Shown here in pieces: positions 1-9,990 of a stretch of DNA of 64,000 bases; position 1 is the first letter of the stretch, and each line of letters begins with the position of its first letter. Where the stretch lies: positions 20,654,576-20,718,575 of the forward strand of contig CM044966.1 in assembly GCA_024516035.1 (NCBI GenBank), given 5' to 3'. Below the pieces are notes generated by a model, which saw nothing but the letters and a program-made list of their open reading frames with translations, had not been told where the DNA came from and did no database searches. The position numbers and the translations under genes are program-made. This DNA is from Bactericera cockerelli (lineage: Eukaryota; Arthropoda; Insecta; Hemiptera; Triozidae).

Positions 1-360
1 ACTGTCTCTCCATCCCCCCTGCCCCCTGCCCCCATCTCTATCCCTCTCTAGCTGTCTGTCCACTCCTCCCCTATTCCCCCTCTCTCTCTCTATCTTCCCT
101 CACTTTCTATTTATCTGTCTGCCCCCCCCCCCCCTTGACTCTCGACCCCCCCCATCCCCCCTCTCTCTATCTTCCCTCATTTTTTATCTGTCTGCCCCCC
201 TTGGCTCCACAACACCCCCATTCCATCCCCTCCCCTCCCCCTCTCTCTCTATCTTCCTTCACTTTCTATCACTGTCTCTCCCCCCCTCCTTGGTTCTCCA
301 CCCCCCCATCTCCCATTCCCTCCACTCTCCCCTCCCCCCATCCCATCCCCTCTTATTACT
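1..360. repeat. C/CT-rich low-complexity tract
   Basis: The stretch consists of imperfectly repeated CCCCC, CTCTCTCT and TATCTTCC blocks with no credible coding content. Open frames through it are compositional. The next 650 bases (361-1016) are AT-rich with T runs and show nothing recognisable. Confidence 0.8.
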
Positions 361-1016
361 ATACCTACCTGTGAGCGAATATTTTTTTCAATAAAAATAT
401 TATTATTATTAGGTAGGTACTTACCTTTCATATTTTCCATTCATACAAGAAAAGTTCCAAGGGTCCGTTTACCTATCATAGTACCCACCTATGTATAACT
501 GTATAATGATCTTCTCCTTTTTGTGAAAAATGCGAAAATGTGAAAATCAGAAAATAATTGCATTCACCCGTATTGAAATTGAGAAGCAAGAGGTTCTGCG
601 CACTGAAGACCTTTTGAATAATTATTGTGAAGATAAAAATTGCATCTGCTCGCTTTGTGTGAAATGAAAAACAAGTGGTTTTTGTATAACGCTACTGAGG
701 TCTTCTTCTTACACTCTGCCTCTTTCGCAAAACAACTTGGGGTCGGTGATTTTGTTTGATGAAGTTTTTTTTTTGTTGATATAAATATTTTTTATTTAAT
801 ACAAAATGGATACATAATTTACCTTGCAAGGTTATTTTCTTTTAACTTTTCTCTTCTTGCATTTTCTTATATTTTTTCTTTTCATGCATTTTATTTTTTT
901 GCATTGTCTTTTCTTTTAATTCTTGTCTTGGCATCGTTTGTTCTCATGTTCCAAGCGGAGGATTTCTTTGCTATCTAAGAGTGGGTATGTCATTAGCGTT
1001 CCGGTCATTAGTGTGT

Positions 1017-1024
1017 GTGAGAGA

Positions 1025-1071
<47 letters not shown>

Positions 1072-1262
1072 AGAGAGAGAGAGAGAGGGAGAGAGAGAAG
1101 GGGAGAGAGAGGAAGAGAGAGAGAGAAATAGTGAGATAAAATGAACTAGTTATGAATATAAAGAGAGAGATAGAGAGAGAGAAAGAGAGATAGGAGGGGA
1201 GAGATAAGTAGTGGGGGAGGGAGAGAGAGAGAGAGAGAGAGAGATAAGTGAGGGAGAGAGAA
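1017..1262. repeat. (GA)n microsatellite
   Basis: Nearly pure GAGAGA with short interruptions. It is the first of many purine-rich tracts in the window. Confidence 0.95.
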
Positions 1263-1504
1263 ATAATATTATGGGCTGGTTCTAAATTTCAGTTTCACTT
1301 CAGTTACATCGTATACGAGGTTTTAGCTTACCGATTCGTCAACAATAACATGAAAATCAATAAAAATCTCATAATATATTTTACTCGTTCCTTTCGATAA
1401 TAGTGTTGTTGTTATGAGAGAAAATAACATGCAAGTGTATGAATGAGAACCTGTATACAGGGTGTTCAAGTTTTTCTTAATATAGAAAAAAAATCCACAG
1501 TCTA

Positions 1505-1790
1505 GAGCCACTCCCTTAACGGCACTGAAGACACTTCCATACTTCCTACAGTTCCAAGCCACTCACTTGACGGTACTGAATACACTTCCATACTTCCTAC
1601 AGTACCCATCCACTCACTTGACGGCACTGAATACACTTCCATACTTCCTACAGTACCAAGCCACTCACTTGACGGCACTGAATAGACCTGCAAATTTCCC
1701 ACACTCTAAACCACTCACTTGACGGCACTGAATAAACTTCCATATTTCCCCCAGTCTTAAGCCACTCACTTGACGGCACGGAAGGGATTG
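1505..1790. repeat. 51-bp minisatellite, about 6 copies
   Basis: The unit contains CCACTCACTTGACGGCACTG followed by ACTTCCATACTTCC. Successive ACTCACTTG starts at 1561, 1612 and 1663 give a period of 51. Because 51 is a multiple of 3, a spurious open frame runs along the minus strand. Confidence 0.9.
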
Positions 1791-2093
1791 CAAGAAATAC
1801 ATTAACAGAAAACACAAATGCTCATTTTCCAACGCTCCTAACGGCAATTTAATACCCTTTCGTGAATAAAAACGTATTGTTAAGTGAACCTTTCGCAACT
1901 CGAATCAGATACTACTTTGAAAAAAAGTATGCTCTAAATTTTTTCTTTACCCGTAAGAAAGAAACGAATGCTCGTCGTTGGTGATAGGATTTACTTAGTA
2001 TGTGCGTTTTGTAATTATTTCTTTTTTTTATTTACCTACTTTTTTAAATTTTATTTCTTTTTTTTAAATTTAATTTTCAAGTGCATGGTCATA

Positions 2094-2215
2094 TCACGAA
2101 GGGCAGATTTAGTAAAGCGAGTTTGAGTAGTTGTGGTATCACGAAAGTGTTCATACAGGGTTAGGCGGTAGAAAATGCTTCGAGTATTAACCTCACCTGG
2201 TGGTTACCATCCACT
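2094..2215 (+). repeat. Fragments of SINE families II and III
   Basis: Bases 2094-2140 match the body of SINE II (AGATTTAGTAAAGCGAGTTT, then a TATCACGAAAGTG block). Bases 2160-2215 match the 3' end of SINE III (GGTAGAAAATGC, then CTGGTGGTTACC). Both lack the tRNA-like head. Bases 1800-2090 are AT-rich with nothing recognisable. Confidence 0.65.
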
Positions 2216-2289
2216 AAAAATTGTTATTATATTTATTTACTAATTTTTTCTCAGAAGCTACGAGTGAAATCAAATTAATCATCCAAAGT

Positions 2290-2665
2290 ATAGAAGATTA
2301 TTTTCTTAGCCAGCCAGGACTCGAAGGTCGGCGAGTTTCTCATAAAAATAGAAACTCACCACAACCACTTACCACTCTAACTCTTATTACAATTATTGCA
2401 ACCTAAACAACACGCATAGAGTAAAAGGTCACATGGCGAGTTTCCCATACAAATAGAAACTCACCACAAATACTTAGCCCTCCAACTATTAACTAGGTCA
2501 CCTATCTATACACAGAGTTAACCAGCTTGAGGTAGACTTATTACAATTACAACCTATAAACAGTACGCATAGAGTGAAAGGTCACATGGCAAGTTTCCCA
2601 TACTGATAGAAACTCACCACAAATACTTAGCCCTCCAACTATTAACTAGGTCACCTAACTAGAGA
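2290..2665. repeat. Diverged tandem duplication (GTTTCCCATAC..AGAAACTCACCAC)
   Basis: The blocks AGAAACTCACCAC, TTAGCCCTCCAACTATTAAC and TAGGTCACCTA recur two to three times with a spacing near 150-170 bases. No coding content was seen. Confidence 0.7.
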
Positions 2666-2689
2666 CTGGCTTCACTTTAATTTGAGCAT

Positions 2690-3010
2690 AACTTCCGCAA
2701 TACTCCCCATCAGTTACCCCCGATACGCCCCCTCAAAAGTACCCCCACTCCCCAAAACCTCATTCCTACCTCCCTCCGCACTAATACCCCCCAATTTGCC
2801 CCCTCGAAAACAACCCCACTCCCCAAAACCTCATTGCTTCAACCCTCCCCACTAATACCCCCAAGTCGCGCCTCAAAAATACCCCCACTCCCCAAAATCT
2901 CATTGCTTTCGCCATCACCATTTCTGTTCCACCGCCCTACTCCCCCATACCTTCATACCCCCCCTTCTGCCCATCACAAGCACACCCATACCCACCCGTC
3001 AAATGTCTTC
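2690..3010. repeat. C-rich tandem repeat, about 3 copies
   Basis: TACCCCCACTCCCCAAAACC with CTCATT recurs about every 70-75 bases. An open plus-strand frame here is a composition effect. Bases 3010-3420 hold unremarkable AT-rich sequence. Confidence 0.75.
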
Positions 3011-3431
3011 ATGAGCCCACCCCCTTCACATTCTCCAACACACTCTCTGAGTTGTTTTCTTCAAAGTTTCCAGGCCTCCTTGCATACACAAACACCTCCA
3101 TGGTAAGAGTGTGAACTTACTATTATGATAAGAAAGTTTCATTATTCACACTTTACTTTTTCGCCAGAGTCGATGGTGGTTTCAATGCAACAGGCGCGGC
3201 TCGTGGGAAAACAAATTGGGGATGCTGCCACATAAACCGGACTAAATGAATAATAATAATCCGTAGAACGGACGTATAATTACGGGTCAAGCCCTTTATA
3301 CATAGTTACAATTAATAGACAAGTGAAAAACAGTAAAATAAAAGCTTACAAGTAATAATTGAAAAATTCAAAAGTGAAAAAAAAAAAGGAATTAGGATTC
3401 ATTAAGTCGCTGTTTCAGTATCTAAATTGAG

Positions 3432-3926
3432 TTGGATTATTATGGCCTCATTCATTCCATCTTGTCTTATGGCATATTACTATGGGGGCACACTTCTGCG
3501 GCACATGACCTTTTTATCTTACAGAAGAGGGCAGTGCGTATCTTGGGGTTTGCCAAATACCTAGGGCATGCAAGACCATATTTTATAAAACTTGAAATCC
3601 TTACATTACCATCACTATTTATACTTCAGTCATTGCTTCATGTTAAAAAAAATATAGGACAGTTCAAATGTTTTGAAGACACCCACAATTATAATACGCG
3701 CAACAAAAAAAATTTGGTACCTATTCGTCATCGGGTGAACAAGTCCAAAAACGCTATGAATCATTATGGGGTATTATTTTTTAATAAATTACAACCATCT
3801 GTGCGCGACTTACATTTCCCTGCATTCAAATTATATATTGAAAATGTCCTAAAAACAAAAGCTTTTTACTCTATTAATGAGTACCTCTCGATGGATTTTG
3901 ATGAAACGTGCCCTGATTCATGTTAG
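3432..3926 (+). pseudogene. Non-LTR retrotransposon reverse transcriptase, C-terminal fragment
   Basis: The 164-residue frame begins with a stretch typical of the C-terminal end of the RT domain of jockey-like non-LTR retrotransposons: LIHSILSYGILLWGHTS, then LFILQKRAVRIL. The catalytic part of the RT, any endonuclease and ORF1 are absent, so the copy is strongly 5'-truncated, as is usual for target-primed insertion. Downstream, 3927-4120 looks like a 3' UTR with AATAAAACA, followed by a short TTATCTTATC tail ending near 4135. The element would encode polymerase activity if complete; this piece cannot. Assignment to LINEs is secure, but the exact clade is not. Confidence 0.85.
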
Positions 3927-4135
3927 GTTTACGATGAGTATTTTGCATACCCCCTATTTTCACTATCTCTCATGTATTGTGATTTGTCTTTATTTTGTAG
4001 TGTGTCTTCCCTTACTATATTTTTTGTATTTATTGTATTTTATGTTTTTTTTTGTATTACTTCTACTTGTACCTTGACTTGTGTTAACAACTTTTATGTT
4101 GAATGAACACCAATAAAACATTATCTTATCTTATA
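3927..4135 (+). repeat. LINE 3' UTR and TTATC-type tail
   Basis: This AT-rich segment directly follows the RT fragment. It contains AATAAAACATT and ends in TTATCTTATCTTATA, a simple tail typical of a retrotransposed 3' end. Confidence 0.6.
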
Positions 4136-4269
4136 CCAATCATAATAAAAGCTAGGACTTGAAAAAATCCTCTCTTTTACTTTTTCCTCTGGGGGGTGCT
4201 GTAGTTCCGCAGCTCCTTAGCACCGGCCGCGCCTGCAATGCAACGGTTAAATGTGAAGAAAAAAATCGA

Positions 4270-4665
4270 CGCTGGCATTGAATCGTACCAGCTACCCACA
4301 TTAACCCAGATAACGCGGTGAAATTTTTTGTTTTATTTTTTTGGAGTGATATAAATTGAGTCCTGAATCAAAATAAGTGCTGTCAACTTATCACTCGGAC
4401 TCAAAACAAAGAGCTTAAGGTGTCGCCAACTAACCTCAACAAGCTGAATTAATTTAGAAAAATCCACAACGTAGTACCTTTCACCAGATGGGGCTGACGT
4501 CCTTCCAGAAGGACGTCCTTCTGGAAGGACGTCAGCCCCATCTGGGTTAACCTCACCCAGCCTGGGTAGGACCGAAAAAGCCAGCCTCACATGTACGGAG
4601 GGAACAACAATTCCTGAAAAGTCTGCTCCGACCGGAGTAATTAGTGCCTGAGGCAATCTCTGCCA
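4270..4665 (-). repeat. SINE family IV copy (reverse), rearranged
   Basis: Reverse-strand SINE IV blocks are present: GTACCAGCTACCCACATTAACC at 4287-4308, AACCTCACCCAGCCTGGGTA near 4549, and AAAGTCTGCTCCGACCGG near 4618. The copy is interrupted by the palindrome at 4484-4545. It ends in a variant of the GCC/GGC hairpin (AGTGCCTGAGGCAAT). Confidence 0.65.
4484..4545. repeat. Perfect 62-bp palindrome
   Basis: CCAGATGGGGCTGACGTCCT reads outward to the centre at 4514/4515 and is followed by its exact reverse complement, with no spacer. It can form a cruciform with a 31-bp stem and lies inside the SINE IV remnant. Confidence 0.97.
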
Positions 4666-4728
4666 TCAAACCAATACTTTTCCCTTATAAGTCTTGGGCT
4701 TACTGCAGGAGAATTAGTCCTAGTTAGT

Positions 4729-4943
4729 AGTCTCCGTGGCAGAGTGAGTTAGGGCACTTGGCATTGCACACATGGTGACCTGGGTTCGATCCCCAGCGGC
4801 GGGGTAGGAATTTTTCTGCTCTTTACTTGGATTTTCGGGGTCCACTCATACCTCGTGAGGAAAAATGAGTAGCTGCTTTGATGTGAAGCAGCGACCAGTG
4901 GCGGAATCATAACCAAAAAAATGATAAAAGATATTGTATATTG
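4729..4943 (+). repeat. SINE family V, 5' part (interrupted)
   Basis: The tRNA-like head has GTGGCAGAGTGAGTTAGGGC (A-box region) and GGGTTCGATCCCCAG (B box). The body has GGTCCACTCATACCTCGTGA. The copy is interrupted at GTATATTG by the hAT-like element and resumes at 7544 through about 7650. The uninterrupted reverse copy at 37360-37620 serves as an empty-site reference. Confidence 0.8.
4936..4943. repeat. Left 8-bp target-site duplication
   Basis: GTATATTG directly precedes the CAGGGGTGCCCAACC terminus. The same 8 bases directly follow the right terminus at 7544-7551. Confidence 0.9.
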
Positions 4944-5439
4944 CAGGGGTGCCCAACCTTTACAGAAGAAGATCTACTATAAAGTCTCAGATAATCAACG
5001 CGATCGACCAACCCCCCCTACAGATTCAATGTTGTTAATGAAGACTTCAAACAAATTTTCAAGGAGTCGCGAAACCTTCTTTTAATGCTCATGAGTTAAG
5101 GAAGGAGATCTCAGATTTCCACTTGTGTGATGCCAGGAAACCTCGTTCACAATATTTTTGTGTTTTAGAGATCTAGAGTATCTAGACTTTTAGAAAGTCA
5201 TCTCACATAATTATCTGGACGTGATCGACCCAAAATCACTCCGCGATCGACTGGTTGGGCAGCCCTGAACTAGACTGTATATGGTTGATTGAAAACGCAA
5301 AACTTTTTGTACCTCAGATGTTATATTTATTAATGAAATGCCCTTCAGAAATTAAAGAATCCTCCAGCATTGGGGCCTAGGTTTTTGAAGTCGGCCAAGT
5401 TCTTAAAAATATCTGGGGGGATTCTTTGGGCGAGGTACA

Positions 5440-5975
5440 CCATCCATTTCACTGTCTCAACAGGAGTTTCTTCCATGCCAGAATAATGTTGGTTCTGGTG
5501 TTGGAACATACGTTTCATTGTCTCAACAGGAGTTTCTTCCATGCCAGAATAATGTTGGTTCTGGTGTTGGAACATACGTTTTATTGTCTCAACAGGAGTT
5601 TCTTCCATGCCAGAATAATGTTGGTTCTGGTGTTGGAACATACGTTTCATTGTCTCAACAGGAGTTTCTTCCATGCCAGAATAATGTTGGTTCTGGTGTT
5701 GGAACATACGTTTCATTGTCTCAACAGGAGTTTCTACCATGCCAGAATGATGTTGGTTCTGGTGTTGGAACATACGTTTCATTGTCTCAACAGGAGTTTA
5801 TACCATGCCAGAATGATGTTGGTTCTGGTGTTGGAACATACGTTTATACGTTTCATTGTCTCAACAGGAGTTTCTACCATGCCTGAATGATGTTGGTTCT
5901 GGTGTTGGAACATACGTTTCATTGTCTCAACAGGAGTTTCTACCATGCCTGAATGTTGGTTCTGGTGTTGGAACA
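5440..5975. repeat. 66-bp minisatellite, about 8 copies
   Basis: The unit contains GTCTCAACAGGAGTTTCTTC and ends with GGTTCTGGTGTTGGAACATA. Its 66-base period is 22 codons, so several frames on both strands stay open through the array (minus-strand unit begins MKRMFQHQNQHYSGM). I treat these frames as by-products of the period. It lies within the hAT-like element. Confidence 0.93.
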
Positions 5976-6119
5976 TATATAGTTTTGGTAGAGGCTTAAA
6001 ATCTTCTTTTATGATTTTCTACTTTGCTAGGAATTTTGATCGTTGTGATGATGTTGTTTTTTTTTTGTTTGTTTTTAGTTTTGTTATTTTATGGAATTTT
6101 CTTGACTTCTTCACTACAT

Positions 6120-6405
6120 TTTGTATCATCTTCAGTACATGGAATTTTGTTGTCATCTTTTCAGCACCTGTAATTTTGTTACTTGACTTCAGTACATGGA
6201 ATTTTGTTAGTTGACTTAGGCACATGGAATTTTGTTAGTTGAGTTCGGCACATGGAATTTTGTAAGTGGCCTTCAGTACATAAAATTTTGTAAGTAGACT
6301 TCAGCACATGGAATTTTGTAAGTTGACTTCAGTACATGGAATTTTGTAAGTTGACTTCAGCACATGGAATTTTGTAAGTTGACTTCAGCACATGGAATTT
6401 TGTAT
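6120..6405. repeat. Minisatellite of ACATGGAATTTTGT units, 28-30 bp
   Basis: About ten units of CATGGAATTTTGTAAGTTGA with CTTCAG. They grade into the next array and share GAATTTTG with it. Confidence 0.9.
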
Positions 6406-6800
6406 CAGCAGAAGCAATCAGCAGCAGCAAGTAGAATTTTGAGAATCGTCAGCAAGTAGAATTTTGAGAATCAGCAGTAGCAAGTAGAATTTTAAAAATA
6501 AACAAGTAGAATTTTGAGAATAAGCAAGTAGAATTTTGAGAATCGTCAGCAAGTAGAATTTTGAGAATCGTCAGCAAGTAGAATTTTGAGAATCAGCAGT
6601 AGCAAGTAGAATTTTGAGAATCGTCAGCAAGTAGAATTTTGAGAATCGTCATCAAGCAGAATTTTTATAATCAGCAGTAGCAAGTAGAATTTTGAGAATA
6701 AGCAAGTAGAATTTTGAGAATCAGCAGCAGCAAGTAGAATTTTGATAATCAGCAGCAAGTAGAATTTTGAGAATCAGCAGCAGTACATTGAATTTTGATA
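6405..6800. repeat. Minisatellite of AGCAAGTAGAATTTTGAGAA units
   Basis: About fifteen units of roughly 22-28 bases with CAGCAG or CGTCAG linkers. It is contiguous with the previous array. Bases 6800-7225 are AT-rich with nothing recognisable. Confidence 0.9.
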
Positions 6801-7227
6801 AGTATTAATTTTATTATTACATTGAAATTTAGCGTGTATTGTAACTACATAGTGTTAATTTAGAAGTGTTGTGATGTTGTGAGTGAAGAACTAATTTTTT
6901 TTCATTAAGTTTTGTTTGATTTAATGAGTGGCATGAAAAATGTTAAACTTAAATTTGGCCACTATTCAAACTATGACATGAATCTATTCTACAAATACAC
7001 ACATTCCCATACTTTTAATAGAGGAGTTACCTACACAGGCCAGTTAATACTATCTGTTGAAACATCATAGAAACTTGTGTTAGTTAGAAGAAGTGTAATG
7101 AATGTAATAGCTACTGCACTCTAGTAAGAACTAAATCAAAATTTAAAAATGTGCAGCACCTTGCTAACAGCTAACAGTACATTGATAACAGTCAGTTACT
7201 TCTGGTAAAGGTGACACTGTGTATTCA

Positions 7228-7372
7228 GAGGTCACGAGTTCGGAACCCAGCCGGGACATGACAAATTATCGTCCATTTTGGAATTTTTTTCCACATAATA
7301 GTACGCTCACTGCTGGAATAATATGACTTTTTAGTCCTAATCTGGCGGTAGAATTAAATAGGGCGATTCCAT
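7228..7372 (+). repeat. SINE family I fragment
   Basis: Contains the B-box side CACGAGTTCGGAACCCAGCC, the GGGACATGACAA junction and the CTGCTGGAATAATATGACTT body. The A-box half of the head is missing. Confidence 0.75.
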
Positions 7373-7543
7373 ATAAAAAACCTCGATAATCAAAACCTCG
7401 TTCACAATCATTTTGTACTTTAGAGATCTAGACTTTTAGAACGTCATCACTGGACGTGATCGGCCCCAAATTAACTCCGCGATCGACCCAAAATCACTCC
7501 GGGATCGACCGGTTGATCGCGATCGACTGGTTGGGCAGCCCTG

Positions 7544-7650
7544 GTATATTGTATATTAAAGTGGCAAAGTGCTATGATGCTGCGCTACCCACTAAAATTG
7601 TGACATAATAACACAAAGAAAAAGCATTATTATTATTAGTCCTAGTTGGG
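7544..7650 (+). repeat. SINE family V, 3' part
   Basis: Continuation of the SINE interrupted at 4943. After the duplicated GTATATTG it reads on to CTGCGCTACCCACTAAAATT, as in the reverse copy near 37375-37395. Bases 7650-7998 are AT-rich and otherwise unremarkable. Confidence 0.75.
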
Positions 7651-7998
7651 CATCAGTATACAAAAATAATAATGCTATTTATAAATAGGGCTATGTTTTT
7701 GTAATTACGTGGGTGGAATTATGATTACAGTTTTTCCTCATTTACATAATTATTATTTACATAATATAAAACTTACATACATAAATAGGTATGTACTATT
7801 ATTTACGTTTCTGCTTCTAACTTTAGACCTGCGACTATTTACATCTAAATTTAGAAGTGGGTCACTCACTCACTAGTGAGGAAGAAGTGTGGGTCACTAA
7901 TGAGGTTATTGCGAGGTAACTTCAAGTTATCCGAGGTAATCTTTCCTTCGTCTAGTAAACCCCGCCCCCTGTCCCATAGCTTCTCCCTTCTCTCGTCT

Positions 7999-8175
7999 GT
8001 CCCGGTAGCTCAGTGGTAAAGGCGGCACTCAGTGAATCCAAAGATTCCAGAGGTCGTGGGTTCGAAACCCAACCGGGACATGACAAGTTATCCTCCCATT
8101 TAGGATTTTTATCACCTAATAATGTGTCTTGGGCTTACTGCTGGAATAATGGGACTTATGTAGTCTTAATTTTCA
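7999..8175 (+). repeat. SINE family I, full tRNA-like head
   Basis: The head at 7999-8079 has GTCCCGG paired with CCGGGAC as a 7-bp acceptor-like stem, a GTAGCTCAGTGGTAAAGGCG A box and a GGTTCGAAACC B box. The tRNA-unrelated body (ATGACAAGTTATCC.., CTGCTGGAATAATGGGACTT) follows. A stand-alone tRNA gene is unlikely because the same body follows the head in every copy. Confidence 0.88.
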
Positions 8176-8339
8176 TGAAACCTTTACGAAAGTTTTGCAC
8201 AGTTTCGCACAAATTTTATTTAATTTTGCACAAGTGCGGTTATGGAGATACAGAACCCCCTAAGTGGGCTGCTAAGGTTTCATGGAAATCCGTTTTGGTG
8301 GGCTGCCAACTTAACGCATCGTCCTTTCATGTCCATTGA

Positions 8340-8577
8340 TTTTATTTAATTTCAATGTCCTGATTTGAGATAATCAGGACGAGGGTTTTACCCTCCATTC
8401 GCTGGGAATCGTACCACCTACCCACACCCTCACCTGGCCTGGGTAGGGCCGGAAATGCCAGCCTTACGTGTTCGGAGGGAGCAGAATTTTCTGTGTGAAA
8501 TGTCAGCTTCAACCGGGAATCAAACTCAGGATCTCTGTACTACGGGCAGTAGTCACAACCGTTACGCCACGGAGGCT
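8340..8577 (-). repeat. SINE family IV (reverse)
   Basis: In reverse orientation it holds the CATTCGCTGGGAATCGTACC body and ends at the tRNA-like head GTTACGCCACGGAGGCTGG near 8577. Confidence 0.8.
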
Positions 8578-8845
8578 GGTGATTTTTTCATCGCTACGTT
8601 TATATCATGTGAACCATTCACGAGGAAGTATTGTGTCCATAAATTGGCAGTGTATTTCTGATTTTCAATATGTTTACCTCCCGTGAATTCAATGCTCCTT
8701 AAGTATCAATTTGTTGATTGGTTTATGCAAACTAATTAACAGAATTGATTGATGAATTTACCCAATATATCAGAATACATATACATGCATTGCATATTCT
8801 ATGTATGTACTCCTTTTGTATCTACATAAGACTATGTAGAATTAT

Positions 8846-8940
8846 ATGCATGGGAACCATGTTTTCAGTTACCTTCCACTCTGCCGGGATGTCTCTTTCT
8901 TTGTACAGGCGTTCTTCACACCTCGGCCGAGGTGTTTGAT
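8846..8940 (+). mobile_element. Terminal fragment of the GGCCGAGGTG-ended element
   Basis: Matches the last ~95 bases of the 17.7-20.0 kb element: CATGGGAACCATGTTTTC, GTCTCTTTCTTTGTACAGGC, then the 18-bp palindrome ACACCTCGGCCGAGGTGT (8918-8935), ending TTTGAT. Only the terminal part is present. Confidence 0.8.
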
Positions 8941-8959
8941 CACTACATTCATTTTATAA

Positions 8960-9168
8960 TAATAATAACAATCTTTAGTGGAAGGTAACCACCAGGCGAG
9001 GTTAATGCTCAAAGCATTTTCTACCACCTAACACTCAGAGTCTTATTATTATGTGGTCACAAACTTAAATTAATGAGGAAAATTCATGCACTGGGTGGGA
9101 TTCGAACCAACGGATCTCTTCGCTACCTGGATCACCAGACTAGCGCGTTAACCACTTATCAGTGCACG
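8960..9168 (-). repeat. SINE family III (reverse)
   Basis: Reverse copy with an AATAATAATAACAATC tail, a TAGTGGAAGGTAACCACCAG body and a tRNA-like head ending in AGTGCACGG. The head has the typical TGCACTGG/CCAGTGCA acceptor-like pairing. Confidence 0.85.
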
Positions 9169-9211
9169 GTGTACATTTTACATGTAAAAACCTTCATAAT
9201 TACTTATGTAT

Positions 9212-9450
9212 GCCAGCCTTCCTGGCGTAACAGTTGTGACTACTGCCCGTAGTCCAGAGATCCTGAGTTCGATTGGCGGTTGGAGCAGACTTTTCGCACA
9301 TACAATTCTGTTCCCTCCGAGCATGTGAGGCTGGCGATTCCGGCCCTACCCAGGCTGGGTGAGGTTAATGTGGGTAGCTGGTACGGTTCCCAGCGAATGG
9401 AGGATAAAACCCCCGTCCTGTCTACCTCAAGTCAGGACGTTCAAACCAAT
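9212..9450 (+). repeat. SINE family IV (forward)
   Basis: The head GCCAGCCTTCCTGGCGTAAC carries a CTGAGTTCGATT B-box region. The body runs through GCATGTGAGGCTGGCGATTC and AGGCTGGGTGAGGTTAATGT. The following 320 bases are AT-rich with no call. Confidence 0.85.
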
Positions 9451-9773
9451 TAGAATCAATGGACATGAAAGGAGCCTAATAGACATTGGATCTGGGCATC
9501 CATATAATCCACCTCACCACCGTGATTTAGGTTTCAATACCTATCTCATGGACACGTTATTATTATTATTTATACCTATGTATGTTGTACTTGTTATTTA
9601 CATTGGGATGAAATAATAATTGATGTGAATTGCGCTTTCGCTTTTCCAAAATTAGTTGCTTGTTCTGTTCTGCTCGTCAGGTGTTGAAAAACAAAGTGTT
9701 GTTTATTTTGTCCTGAGTGTAAACAAAAGTAACCTATAAATACTTGGGCTAGGTTGTACCCTTGGATTTTTGG

Positions 9774-9990
9774 TACAAATTATGACTCCACAGAATTGAA
9801 TGCTGTTTCTGTCTAACGGTTGTGTGGAAGAGATTGCCATAGGCAATAACCCCGCCCTTTAGTTAGGACTTATGTTTTTTTACAAATTATGACTCCACAG
9901 AATTGAATACTGTTTCTGTCTAACGGTTGGATGGTAGAGATTGCCATAGGCAATAACCCCGCCCTTTAGTAAGGACATATGTTTATACAA
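9774..9990 (+). repeat. Hairpin-tailed retroposon, tandemly duplicated (interrupted)
   Basis: Two ~109-bp units each carry GAATTGAATNCTGTTTCTGT, the hairpin AGATTGCCATAGGCAATAAC and CCCCGCCCTTTAGT. The hairpins are near 9830-9852 and 9937-9960. The second unit is cut by the mariner element. Its tail resumes at 10915, ending with TAGTAAAGTGTTTTATAATA near 11040. Confidence 0.8.

Larger units (their letters stand above)
4944..7543. mobile_element. Composite non-autonomous hAT-like transposon, 2.6 kb
   Basis: The ends are 15-bp inverted repeats with one mismatch, CAGGGGTGCCCAACC and GGTTGGGCAGCCCTG, of the CAGGG type seen in hAT elements. A perfect 8-bp duplication GTATATTG flanks them, which is the hAT hallmark. 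Subterminal GATCGACC/GATCGACT repeats are likely transposase sites. A second copy of the right end lies inside at about 5138-5267, so the element looks like a roughly 324-bp MITE (4944-5267) joined to about 2.1 kb of other DNA and another right end (7383-7543). The interior holds three minisatellites and a SINE I piece but no transposase frame, so mobility would need a transposase in trans. Confidence 0.85.

Noticed and set aside
1502..1702. 66-residue repetitive minus-strand frame (YSVPSSEWLGTVGSM units)
   Set aside because: The 51-bp minisatellite period is a multiple of 3; no independent coding evidence.
5345..5976. Repeat proteins of 22-residue units on both strands
   Set aside because: The 66-bp minisatellite period is a multiple of 3, so any stop-free unit opens multiple frames; there is no start, signal or splice context.
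7999..8079. Possible tRNA gene (paired acceptor stem, A and B boxes)
   Set aside because: At least six copies share the same non-tRNA body and AT-rich tail, so this is a SINE head.
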